Below, one piece after another: positions 54,963-62,430 of a stretch of DNA of 64,000 nucleotides; the first letter of the stretch is position 1, and the number at the start of each line of letters is the position of its first letter. Made by a program: the position numbers and the translations under genes. The notes beneath the pieces are model-generated. The model was not told the origin of the DNA. It worked only from the letters and a program-made list of their open reading frames with translations, and searched no databases. Location: positions 124,001-188,000 of the forward strand of contig CP126122.1 in the NCBI GenBank assembly GCA_030123565.1. The letters run 5' to 3'. Source of the DNA: Nitrospira sp. GTDB taxonomy: Bacteria; Nitrospirota; Nitrospiria; Nitrospirales; Nitrospiraceae.

Positions 54963-56357
54963 ATGCGCGTGTTGCTCGTCGAAGATCACATTGATATCCG
55001 CCGCCTGTTCGAGCAGGTCATTCAGGCGCGGGGGCATGAGGTCACGGCCTGTGCGGACGGGGAGTCGGCGTGGGAAGCTTACCGCCGGGGGCCCTACGAA
55101 CTCATTCTGCTCGATTGGGAACTGCAAGGGAGCGGCATCGATGGATTGCAGCTGTGCCGGACGATTCGATCGAGCCGGGAGGGGGATCGCTGTGTCATCG
55201 TCATGATCACGGCGCATGATTCGCCGGGAGGCTTGCGAACGGCGCTCCATGCCGGTGTCAACGACTATCTGGTCAAGCCGGTCGGAATTGAGTTTTTGAA
55301 ATTGCGCCTGACCATTGCCGAACAATGGGTGGAGAACGTCCGGCGGCGCTTCGAGGCGGAAGTCCAGGCCCAGACGCTGCAATCGCAGTTGGCGGATCAT
55401 GGGAAGTTCCATGATCTGATCGGCCGGAGCCCATCGATGAGGGCGCTCTACGAGGACATACGGAAGGTTGCCGCGGTCGATGCGACCGTGCTGATCGAGG
55501 GAGAAACCGGAACGGGGAAAGAACTGGTGGCGCGTGCGATTCATCTGTCCAGCCGACGCGCCTCCCAGCCGTTTTTGGCCGTCAATTGCGCAGGGTTCAC
55601 GGAATCGATTCTCGGCAGCCAGCTCTTCGGCCATAAGAAGGGGGCCTTTACCGGTGCCGTCGACAATCAACAGGGGCTGTTTGAGGCAGCCCACGGAGGT
55701 ACGATTTTCCTGGACGAGATCGGTGATATTTCTCCCGCAGTTCAGACGAATCTCTTGCGCGTCTTGCAGGAGCGGGAGGTGACGAGGCTGGGGGAGTCCA
55801 AACCCCGCAAGGTCGATGTGCGGGTGGTGGCGGCGACGCATCACAACCTGGCGGTCGATGTGGAAAAGGGAACGTTTCGGAAGGATCTATTATATCGCAT
55901 CAAGGTGGCGCGCCTGCCGCTTCCTCCGCTCCGTGAACGGCAAGACGATATTCCGTTGCTGGTACATGCGTTCCTCGGGCAGTTTCGTTCCGTGATGGAA
56001 AAGCCGGTTCATCAGGTGAGTCCTGATGCCATGCAGGTGTTGGTCGACTATGCGTGGCCCGGCAACGTACGGGAACTCAAGAGCGCGGTGGAATCGGCCA
56101 TGATCCATTGCAAGGGCGCCATCGTGCAGATCGAAGACCTGCCGCCGGAAATTCTCCATTCGGAGGCGGGGGCTGTCTATGTTCCGTTCCAGCGCCAGGA
56201 CGAGCGGACCCGGATGGCGGGGGCGCTCCAGCAAACGGGCGGCAACCGTTCGGAGGCGGCACGGCTGTTGGGGATGAGCCGCCGAACCTTCTACCGCCGT
56301 CTCGCTGAATATGATGTGTCCGTCCCACCGAATCCGGTCGATGATCAACCACTGTGA
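54963..56357 (+). CDS. Sigma-54-dependent response regulator (NtrC family)
   Basis: 464 residues. Receiver MRVLLVEDHIDIRRLFEQVI with phosphoacceptor Asp51 in LILLDWELQG. AAA+ sigma-54 activator domain with Walker A GETGTGKELVARAIH, the sigma-54 contact loop KKGAFTGAVD, Walker B GGTIFLDEIGDI and R-finger region. C-terminal Fis-type HTH: ALQQTGGNRSEAARLLGMSRRTFYRRLAEY. The frame is open upstream to 54906; ATG 54963 matches the receiver start. It pairs with the hybrid kinase and lies 345 bases before a candidate sigma-54 promoter. Confidence 0.94.
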   Translation: MRVLLVEDHIDIRRLFEQVIQARGHEVTACADGESAWEAYRRGPYELILLDWELQGSGIDGLQLCRTIRSSREGDRCVIVMITAHDSPGGLRTALHAGVNDYLVKPVGIEFLKLRLTIAEQWVENVRRRFEAEVQAQTLQSQLADHGKFHDLIGRSPSMRALYEDIRKVAAVDATVLIEGETGTGKELVARAIHLSSRRASQPFLAVNCAGFTESILGSQLFGHKKGAFTGAVDNQQGLFEAAHGGTIFLDEIGDISPAVQTNLLRVLQEREVTRLGESKPRKVDVRVVAATHHNLAVDVEKGTFRKDLLYRIKVARLPLPPLRERQDDIPLLVHAFLGQFRSVMEKPVHQVSPDAMQVLVDYAWPGNVRELKSAVESAMIHCKGAIVQIEDLPPEILHSEAGAVYVPFQRQDERTRMAGALQQTGGNRSEAARLLGMSRRTFYRRLAEYDVSVPPNPVDDQPL

Positions 56358-56786
56358 ATCGATCGCTCAAGGCGATCAGGTGCAGGTTGCCATCCTTCGT
56401 TCCTCTGCGGATTATCCTCGATCCTCTCCGTTCAGGCTCCGGCTGGTGAGGAACTGCGGTTTAGCCTGAAGCCCACATAACGATTTGCTCAGCGAAGCAC
56501 AGGCACCACGCTGCTGAACCCTGTCACTTCTGCGGCCGATTTCCCCGCCTCTCTCAACTCTGCAACATAAGGAACCTGTGTATCGCTGGCACAACTGTGA
56601 CACAACGCGATGTGTCATGAGGTTGACGCCAGGTTGGATCCGACGCGATGCCGGTTGCGTAAGTCCCTCGTTTACAACGAGGCGCCCTTGCCGTCCTGCA
56701 TGGCACGATCTTTGATCATGTGGTTGTGTGAATGGAGTTACTGCAGTGATGTCGCGATCCCAACGAGAGGGATGAGGTGAAGTTCC
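56358..56786. other. Gap containing a candidate sigma-54 promoter
   Basis: 429 bases without a gene I can support. The only named feature is the sigma-54-like site at 56701-56716; the upstream part could carry enhancer sites for the NtrC-type regulator. Confidence 0.45.
56701..56716 (+). promoter_or_regulatory. Candidate sigma-54 promoter
   Basis: TGGCACGATCTTTGAT. The -24 half TGGCACG is consensus; the -12 half reads TTGAT instead of TTGCA/T. The spacing of ten bases between the GG and the -12 dinucleotide is right. It lies 71 bases upstream of the small unknown gene and just downstream of the sigma-54 activator gene. Confidence 0.5.
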
Positions 56787-57032
56787 ATGGATGTCAAAGG
56801 ATTTTTACTCTCAAACGGCACGGATCGCGAATTCCTGCTGACGATCCAACCATCGACCGTCGGTCCCTTCGAGCGGTTGGTCGTCAAGGAGAAAGTCGAT
56901 GGGTATTGGGTGGACCTCGCCGGATTGTCGCAGGGGACGTGGTTGGAGCGGACCCGTGCGATCGCTGCGGTGCTGAGTTACCTCCATGCCTTGTGGAAGA
57001 TGTCGGCGGTGCTCCCGAATCCGGAACGTTGA
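56787..57032 (+). CDS. Small protein of unknown function
   Basis: 81 residues, MDVKGFLLSNGTDREFLLTIQP... then VVKEKVDGYWVDLAGLSQGTWLERTRAIAAVLSYLHALWKM. It is soluble, with a beta-rich first half and a helical second half; no family recognised. GAGGTGAAG lies before ATG 56787. It sits between a candidate sigma-54 promoter and a LuxR-type gene, so it is probably an output of the local phosphorelay. Confidence 0.65.
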   Translation: MDVKGFLLSNGTDREFLLTIQPSTVGPFERLVVKEKVDGYWVDLAGLSQGTWLERTRAIAAVLSYLHALWKMSAVLPNPER

Positions 57033-57072
57033 TCGATACATGTACGTGATGATGAATCAAGGAGAGGCCATC

Positions 57073-57393
57073 ATGTGGAACGAGAACCAGGACCTATTTC
57101 ATAGCATCCGTGAAGAGAGGGCACAGGGACCGTCTTTGAGCATCGGGCAGGTACCGGTCGGCACGACCGTGCTCAAACGGCGGCCGGAAGACTTGACCCC
57201 GCGCGAACAAGAGATCTTGCAGTTGGTCTGGTCCGGCCTGACGAACCGGATGATTGCAGAGCGGCTGCACATCAGCATCAAGACCGCTGAGGCTCATCGT
57301 GCCAACATGATGAAAAAACTCCGTGTCTCCAACATCGCACAACTGTTGAAGACGGCACTGGAAGAGGGGCTGCTTGCCACCCAGGCGAGCTGA
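57073..57393 (+). CDS. Small LuxR-type HTH regulator
   Basis: 106 residues; after about 40 unstructured residues there is one GerE/LuxR HTH: LTPREQEILQLVWSGLTNRMIAERLHISIKTAEAHRANMMKKLRV. It has no receiver or ligand domain, so it is either constitutive or controlled by abundance or partner. AAGGAGAGG before ATG 57073 sets the start; the frame is open to 56986. The three-tier hairpin at 57396-57465 follows the stop. Confidence 0.88.
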   Translation: MWNENQDLFHSIREERAQGPSLSIGQVPVGTTVLKRRPEDLTPREQEILQLVWSGLTNRMIAERLHISIKTAEAHRANMMKKLRVSNIAQLLKTALEEGLLATQAS

Positions 57394-57395
57394 TG

Positions 57396-57465
57396 GGATC
57401 CACGGCGACCTGCCCCGCCGTCGGGAGCATCCACTCCCGACGTGCGGGCAGCTCCCCGTGGATCC
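57396..57465. terminator. Three-tier hairpin after the LuxR-type gene
   Basis: Nested arms: GGATCCACGG (57396-57405) with CCGTGGATCC (57456-57465), CTGCCC (57410-57415) with GGGCAG (57446-57451), and GTCGGGAG (57420-57427) with CTCCCGAC (57434-57441). It starts three bases after the stop codon. No T-run follows, so it may act as a transcript-end stabiliser rather than a classical terminator. Confidence 0.6.
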
Positions 57466-57543
57466 ACCCCTGTCGAAGGATAAATGAGGCTCGCGCCGGC
57501 GACGGTGTTTGCAGTACAATGCCCACCGTCGCAGGGGCCGGTC

Positions 57544-57936
57544 GTGATCGAACAACGTATCGAAGAAATTACGCGCGCCAATCTTGCTTTCTATGCCGCC
57601 TTTGAAAGTCTGGACATGCTCCGGATGGACAAGGTGTGGGCCCACCTCGAGTATGTCACGTGCATCCATCCCGGTTGGAGCCTCCGTAGCGACTGGCCGG
57701 CGGTGCGGGACTCCTGGGTGTTGATCTTCAACAACACCTTTTCCATGAAATTCGAACTCACCGACGTTCAGGTCCAGGTCGCAGGCGATCTAGGCTGGGT
57801 CATCTGCACCGAAAACCTCACCAGCCGCCAGGATGACCAGTCGGTCGAAACCCGTGTCCTCGCCACCAATCTGTTCGAACGTATCGGCGACGAGTGGTTG
57901 ATGATCCATCACCACGGCAGCCCGGTGATGGGATAG
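57544..57936 (+). CDS. SnoaL-like (NTF2-fold) protein
   Basis: 130 residues: IEEITRANLAFYAAFESLDMLRMDKVWAHLEYVTCIHPGWSLRSDWPAVRDSWVLIFNNT...LGWVICTENLTSR...LATNLFERIGDEWLMIHHHGSPV. This is the SnoaL_3-type NTF2 fold, a small alpha/beta cone used as enzyme or binding pocket. The substrate is unknown. Start GTG 57544 (AGGGG upstream); the frame is open to 57484. Confidence 0.85.
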   Translation: MIEQRIEEITRANLAFYAAFESLDMLRMDKVWAHLEYVTCIHPGWSLRSDWPAVRDSWVLIFNNTFSMKFELTDVQVQVAGDLGWVICTENLTSRQDDQSVETRVLATNLFERIGDEWLMIHHHGSPVMG

Positions 57937-58103
57937 GCAAGCCAAACCTTCCGCCGTCCACGTCACTCACCGGCGAGAGTTGTTACAGAGTTCCCCCAAC
58001 GGCCTGTCTCAGTGCATTTTTCTATGTCCAGCGTTCCTGGACATATGCTAAGTTGCATTGGGTAGCTATCGGTACTCACCAGGTTTGCCTCGACCTGTAA
58101 AGA

Positions 58104-58859
58104 ATGCATGGCGAAGAATTTCAACGACGAAATGATGCCGGTGGATCCGAAGACTTTGAATTCCTTGATCCGATGCGCACGGATGAGCGACGAGACCCTC
58201 TTAATATGAATGTTCGATCGAAGCTCGTTCACGTGACCGAGATGCCCTTGCTGGGAACACTGAAAAGACTCTATGCAGGTATAAAGGGTCTGATGGATCA
58301 GATCCATGAGGATTGGTTCGTGAACGGTCAAGACTGGACCATGCCTGGTTTTCGAGCCATTGCCGTGCATCGCTTCGGTACCTGGCTTTCCGGGAAGCGC
58401 GGAGGTGTGCTCAAGTCTTGCCTGTTCGTGCTCTACCATGCCCTTTATCGTTATGTGCGGAATCACTATGGGGTTGAGATCCCGTTGACGACCATTATCG
58501 GACGCAGGCTGTGGCTTGTTCACCAGAGCGGCATCGTATTTCATTGGAAGGCCGAGATCGGAGACGACTGTCTGATCCGTCACAATGCCACGATAGGTGC
58601 CGCGTACGGGGGACATAAAATGTTGCATAAGGGGCCCAAGCTCGGACATCGAGTGGAAGTCGGTCCCGGCGCCGTGATCTTTGCGGGCGTCAGGATCGGC
58701 GATGAGGCGGTCATCGGCCCCAATGCGGTGGTCATGTCCGACGTTCCGGCCGGTGCCAGGGTGTTTGTGGAAGCTCCTCGGGTCATACGTTTGCCGAACC
58801 TGCAACGCGACGACAATCGGGGACAAGGAGAAGCGGCACGGCAGGTCGTGAAAAGATGA
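58104..58859 (+). CDS. Serine-acetyltransferase-like hexapeptide protein
   Basis: 251 residues. The C-terminal left-handed beta-helix is of the CysE type: GVEIPLTTIIGRRLWLVHQSGIVFHWKAEIGDDCLIRHNATIGAAYGG..., then PKLGHRVEVGPGAVIFAGVRIGDEAVIGPNAVVMSDVPAGARVFVEAPRVI. It keeps a CysE-like His (LVHQSG) but has an unusual 90-residue N terminus. In glycan clusters such proteins acetylate sugars or amino acids on the polymer, so a role in O- or N-acetylation of the exported glycan is likely. It overlaps the FkbH gene by four bases. Confidence 0.82.
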   Translation: MHGEEFQRRNDAGGSEDFEFLDPMRTDERRDPLNMNVRSKLVHVTEMPLLGTLKRLYAGIKGLMDQIHEDWFVNGQDWTMPGFRAIAVHRFGTWLSGKRGGVLKSCLFVLYHALYRYVRNHYGVEIPLTTIIGRRLWLVHQSGIVFHWKAEIGDDCLIRHNATIGAAYGGHKMLHKGPKLGHRVEVGPGAVIFAGVRIGDEAVIGPNAVVMSDVPAGARVFVEAPRVIRLPNLQRDDNRGQGEAARQVVKR

Positions 58860-60868
58860 AATCATTTCAGATAGACGGTGCCGCAACACAAAACACAAAT
58901 TCACCGGTCTCGTCCGAGATCATGGGCGACACCTTCCGCAAGGCCGGACTATTTGCTCAAGCAATCCAAGCCTACCTGGAGAGTGCGACCCATCCACCGT
59001 CTGCCGCCCTGTGCCTCAAGCTGGCGCGAAGCTATGAACGAGTTGAGAATTATGCAGCGGCCTGTCGGTGGGCCCTGTCCGTCGTAGATTCTGGCGATGA
59101 CTTTACTGCGTGGCAAACCGGCTGGGGATTGTACCAACGCTGTGCCCTGAAGGTTGAACGATCAACGGCTCGATCAGCCAAAATCGCGCTCCTCGGCAGC
59201 TATACCACAACGCAGTTGGGCTCGATGCTGTGCCTTGCGGCGAGCCGGCTCGGCATCGGCGTCGAACTCTATGAAGGCCATTTTGGACAATACCAGCAAG
59301 ACATCATCGACCTCAAGAGCGGGTTATACGCTTTTGGCCCGGACATCGTCGTCCTTGCGGTTCATGAAGGAGATCTCAGGCTTCCTGAATACAGTGCGTG
59401 TTCCGATGAAGAGATCCGAAGGGAAGTCAACCGCTGGACTGGGTTGTGGAAAGTTGTTGCGGAACGCTCCTGCGCACGGATCGTCCAACACAACTTCGCC
59501 CTGCCCTGTGAAGTACCGATCGGCCATCTGGCATCCAGGCTTCCTGGGTCTCGGTACATGATGGCACAGGCCGTCAATGCTCGATTGGGTGAAGCGGCCG
59601 GGAATGAGGTTTCACTGGTTGATTGCGAACGGCTCTCCTCGCTTATGGGGAAACAGCGATGGCGCGACCCACGATATTGGAACCTTTCCAAGCAAGCCGT
59701 GACGCTCGAGGCATTGCCCTTGCTCGCAAGACACACTGCCGCGGTCATTGCCGCGGATCTTGGTTTGAGCCGGAAATGTCTTGTCCTGGATCTGGACAAT
59801 ACGTTGTGGGGCGGTGTCATCGCGGAAGACGGATTGGCAGGGATTAAACTGGGACAGGGAGTGGAGGGCGAGGCGTTCGTGGCGTTTCAGGAATACATTC
59901 TTCAGCTCAAGAACAAGGGCGTCATCCTGGCGGTCTGCTCGAAGAATAACTATGCCGATGCCATCCAGCCGTTCGAAAAGCATCAGGAGATGCGGCTGAA
60001 ACTTGACGACATCGCCCTCTTCATCGCCAATTGGGAATCGAAACCCGACAACATCCGAAGGATAGCCAAGACGCTGCAGATCGGCTTGGATTCCTTGGTG
60101 TTTGTGGATGATAACCCTGTGGAGCGTGAGGTAGTTCATCGGTTCCTTCCTGAGGTCGATGTGATACCCCTCCCGGAGGATCCCTCCTATTATCCGCGAG
60201 CCCTGTCACAATATCTCTTGTTTGAGACCAGCTCGTTCACTCCCGAAGATAGTCGACGGACCGACCAATATCGTGCCCGCGCGAAGGTATTGGAACTGGA
60301 GACGGCAGCCGAGTCCATCGAAGATTTTTACCGCAGCCTCCAGATGCAAGCCATCGTGGCGCCCTTTGAGGAGTCGCAGTTGCCGAGGATCGCGCAGCTG
60401 ATCGGGAAGACGAATCAATTCAACCTCACCACCAGACGGCATGGAATGTCGCAATTGGAGGCATTCCTGCAGGATGAGAGCTATGTGCATCTGGCTCTAC
60501 GGTTGCGTGATCGTTACGCAAAGCATGGGCTGGTCAGTGTGATTATCGCTCGGCATCAAGACAATGTGCTGGATATCGATACCTGGCTGATGAGCTGCCG
60601 AGTCATCGGCCGGACGGTCGAGACGACGATGCTGGAGCACCTCTGTCGCCGAGCCGCAGAGCTCGGCTGCACCTCGCTTCGGGGTACCTATATTCTCACT
60701 GAGAAAAATGCGATGGCTGCAGATGCGTATGCCAAGTGCGGCTTCGAGTTAATCGGTCGCGGTGAAGGACAGGAAGTCTGGACGTATGACTTGCTTGCCA
60801 AAGGTCTGATCACCAATACGTTTATCAAGCCAGGCGAATCCTGGGAGCTTGCTGGTAGGGATGCCTGA
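58856..60868 (+). CDS. FkbH-type HAD-IIIC glyceryl-ACP-forming protein
   Basis: 670 residues. N-terminal part with an SGNH-like LLGSYTTTQLGSMLCLAASRLGIGVELYEGHFGQY. Central HAD-IIIC domain: CLVLDLDNTLWGGVIAEDGLAGIKLGQGVEGEAF, ILAVCSKNNYADAIQPFEKH, LVFVDDNPVEREVVHRFLPEV. C-terminal GNAT-like domain (QMQAIVAPFEESQLPRIAQLIGKTNQFNLTTRR). FkbH enzymes take 1,3-bisphosphoglycerate and load a glyceryl unit onto an acyl carrier protein. A matching ACP gene lies 435 bases downstream. Overlaps the acetyltransferase gene by four bases. Confidence 0.9.
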   Translation: MKSFQIDGAATQNTNSPVSSEIMGDTFRKAGLFAQAIQAYLESATHPPSAALCLKLARSYERVENYAAACRWALSVVDSGDDFTAWQTGWGLYQRCALKVERSTARSAKIALLGSYTTTQLGSMLCLAASRLGIGVELYEGHFGQYQQDIIDLKSGLYAFGPDIVVLAVHEGDLRLPEYSACSDEEIRREVNRWTGLWKVVAERSCARIVQHNFALPCEVPIGHLASRLPGSRYMMAQAVNARLGEAAGNEVSLVDCERLSSLMGKQRWRDPRYWNLSKQAVTLEALPLLARHTAAVIAADLGLSRKCLVLDLDNTLWGGVIAEDGLAGIKLGQGVEGEAFVAFQEYILQLKNKGVILAVCSKNNYADAIQPFEKHQEMRLKLDDIALFIANWESKPDNIRRIAKTLQIGLDSLVFVDDNPVEREVVHRFLPEVDVIPLPEDPSYYPRALSQYLLFETSSFTPEDSRRTDQYRARAKVLELETAAESIEDFYRSLQMQAIVAPFEESQLPRIAQLIGKTNQFNLTTRRHGMSQLEAFLQDESYVHLALRLRDRYAKHGLVSVIIARHQDNVLDIDTWLMSCRVIGRTVETTMLEHLCRRAAELGCTSLRGTYILTEKNAMAADAYAKCGFELIGRGEGQEVWTYDLLAKGLITNTFIKPGESWELAGRDA

Positions 60869-60877
60869 ATCGCAATC

Positions 60878-60902
60878 CGGGGTTCGATCCTCCGTGCCGA
60901 CC
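60878..60902 (+). other. tRNA-like 3' fragment
   Basis: CGGGG-TTCGATC-CTCCG folds as a five-pair T-stem (one G-U) with the invariant TTCGA loop, followed by TGCCGAC and C as acceptor and discriminator positions. No matching 5' half (GTCGGCA) precedes it, so it is not a complete tRNA. It may be a remnant of an integration site or chance. Confidence 0.35.
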
Positions 60903-61000
60903 GGGGGGTTGGCGCATTGGGCTACTGTTCACCGCCTCTATCGGGAGGCATCTCTGTAGCCACTGGTCTCTGAATGCGGCTCACATATTGGAAACGTTTT

Positions 61001-61193
61001 AGCCCGCATTATTCATGACGGTTCGTCGCGAAATTGCGGAGTCGCGACGCGAGACGGGCGCGTGGAGCCGTGAGGAAGGGAGGCATCCTTGAACAGGATG
61101 TCGACCGACCGAGCGGCGAGCCCGCCCGCCGACAGGCTGGTCGCAGCCGGGAATCCGCAATTGCAGCAGAAGTGCTCATGAATAATGCGGGTT
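61001..61193. mobile_element. MITE-like element with terminal inverted repeats
   Basis: Terminal repeats AGCCCGCATTATTCATGA (61001-61018) and TCATGAATAATGCGGGTT (61176-61193) are complementary at 17 of 18 positions. Subterminal AAATTGCGGA and TCCGCAATT also face each other. At 193 bp, it has no transposase frame. The ATTATTCATG end resembles insertion-sequence ends. A similar sequence is familiar to me from Nitrospira genomes, but there is no second copy here. Confidence 0.65.
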
Positions 61194-61303
61194 AGATCGT
61201 AGACGGGCGTCATCGCGACAAGCAGGTGTTGTGTGAAGACGATATTCGGGCGAAGGTTTCCCCATCCACACAGGAATGCACTGCGAAACTCTGGGGGAGT
61301 GAA

Positions 61304-61540
61304 ATGGAATTGCATGAACGATTGGAAGAGGTGTTTCGGCAGGTGTTCGACGACGAGAATCTCAAACTGACCGAGGAGATGACGGCGCACGATATCGGAG
61401 GTTGGGATTCTGTGGTGCATATCAATTTGATGTTCAGCATCGAGCAGGCTTTCGGCGTTCGCTTCAACGGCAACGAGCTTGTAGAAATGAAGAATATCGG
61501 TGAACTCAAACAATTCCTGGCGAAGAAGGGCGTGCAGTAA
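61304..61540 (+). CDS. Stand-alone acyl carrier protein
   Basis: 78 residues: MELHERLEEVFRQVFDDENLKLTEEMTAHDIGGWDSVVHINLMFSIEQAFGVRFNGNELVEMKNIGELKQFL. The phosphopantetheine Ser is in GWDSVVHINLM, where canonical ACPs have DSL. The form is typical of dedicated ACPs that partner FkbH proteins. ATG 61304 with GGGGGAG upstream sets the start; the frame is open to 61226. It lies 45 bases before the second Wzm gene. Confidence 0.9.
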   Translation: MELHERLEEVFRQVFDDENLKLTEEMTAHDIGGWDSVVHINLMFSIEQAFGVRFNGNELVEMKNIGELKQFLAKKGVQ

Positions 61541-61584
61541 CGATCACCGGGCAGTTTCGGCCGTCCGATCCGAAGGTATCCGAG

Positions 61585-62430
61585 ATGGAAGCATCAATGG
61601 TGCAAGATCACTCATCGGTCCTCGTCATTGAACCGAGCCAGGGGTATGTTCGGGTCGGGTGGGGAGAGCTGTGGGCGGCGCGGGAGTTGTTCTATTTTCT
61701 GGCCTGGCGGGACCTGAAAACGCGGTATGCCCAGACGGCCATCGGGGCGGGGTGGGCCCTCCTGCAGCCGCTGCTCAGTACCATGATCTTCACGGTGGTC
61801 TTCAGTTATGTGGTCAAAGTGCCCTCGGACGGCGTGCCCTATCCCCTGTTCGTGTTCGCGGCGATACTGCCCTGGGCGCTGTTTGCGCGCAGCCTCGAAC
61901 GGAGCACCCTGAGTGTGGTGACGGAGGGCGGCCTGATCAAGAAGGTCTATTTTCCGCGGCTGATCATTCCGATCGCCGCCACCTTCATCAACCTGGTGGA
62001 TTTTGCCGTCGGGCTGCTCCTCCTGCTCGGGATGATGCTGTGGTACCAGATCGTGCCGCCCTGGACGCTGGTGTGCCTGCCCCTGTTCGTGGGGGGGGCG
62101 GTGGTCACCGCGCTGTCCGTGAGCCTGTGGCTGTCGGCGCTCAATGTCAAATACCGGGATGTGGCGTCGATCGTGCCCTTGATGACGCAATTGTGGATGT
62201 TTGCCTCCCCGGTCCTGTACCCCGCGTCCCTGGTGCCGGAGCCCGTTCGTGTGTACTATGGATTGAATCCCATGGCGGGGGTCATTGAGGGGGTTCGCTG
62301 GGCGCTCTTGGGCAAGGCGGCCCCGGATTGGGGGATGGTAGCGGTGAGTCTGGGGGTGGTCACGATCTTGTTGGGAGGCGGCGTGATGTTTTTTCGGAGG
62401 GTGGAGCGAACCTTCGCCGATGTGATCTGA
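61585..62430 (+). CDS. wzm: ABC-2 polysaccharide export permease (copy 2)
   Basis: 281 residues with six membrane helices: WRDLKTRYAQTAIGAGWALLQPLLSTMIFTVVFSYVVKVPSDGVPYPLFVFAAILPW, and it ends in RRVERTFADVI. It is clearly paralogous to the permease at 47879, with long shared strings (SDGVPYPLF, KVYFPRLIIP, WMFASPV, RTFADVI). The ATPase gene starts right after its stop. Confidence 0.93.
   Translation: MEASMVQDHSSVLVIEPSQGYVRVGWGELWAARELFYFLAWRDLKTRYAQTAIGAGWALLQPLLSTMIFTVVFSYVVKVPSDGVPYPLFVFAAILPWALFARSLERSTLSVVTEGGLIKKVYFPRLIIPIAATFINLVDFAVGLLLLLGMMLWYQIVPPWTLVCLPLFVGGAVVTALSVSLWLSALNVKYRDVASIVPLMTQLWMFASPVLYPASLVPEPVRVYYGLNPMAGVIEGVRWALLGKAAPDWGMVAVSLGVVTILLGGGVMFFRRVERTFADVI

Larger units (their letters stand above)
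60869..61303. other. Gap carrying a tRNA-like fragment and a MITE-like element
   Basis: 435 bases between FkbH and the ACP. Contains a tRNA-like T-arm at about 60878-60902 and a 193-bp inverted-repeat element at 61001-61193. No other gene is supported. Confidence 0.6.

Noticed and set aside
60878-60902. A complete tRNA gene
   Set aside because: Only the T-arm and acceptor 3' strand are visible; no D-arm, anticodon arm or 5' acceptor strand precedes them.
61013-61513. Minus-strand frame through the MITE-like element and ACP
   Set aside because: It is antisense to the ACP and its tail is simply the translated repeat element, so it is not a gene.
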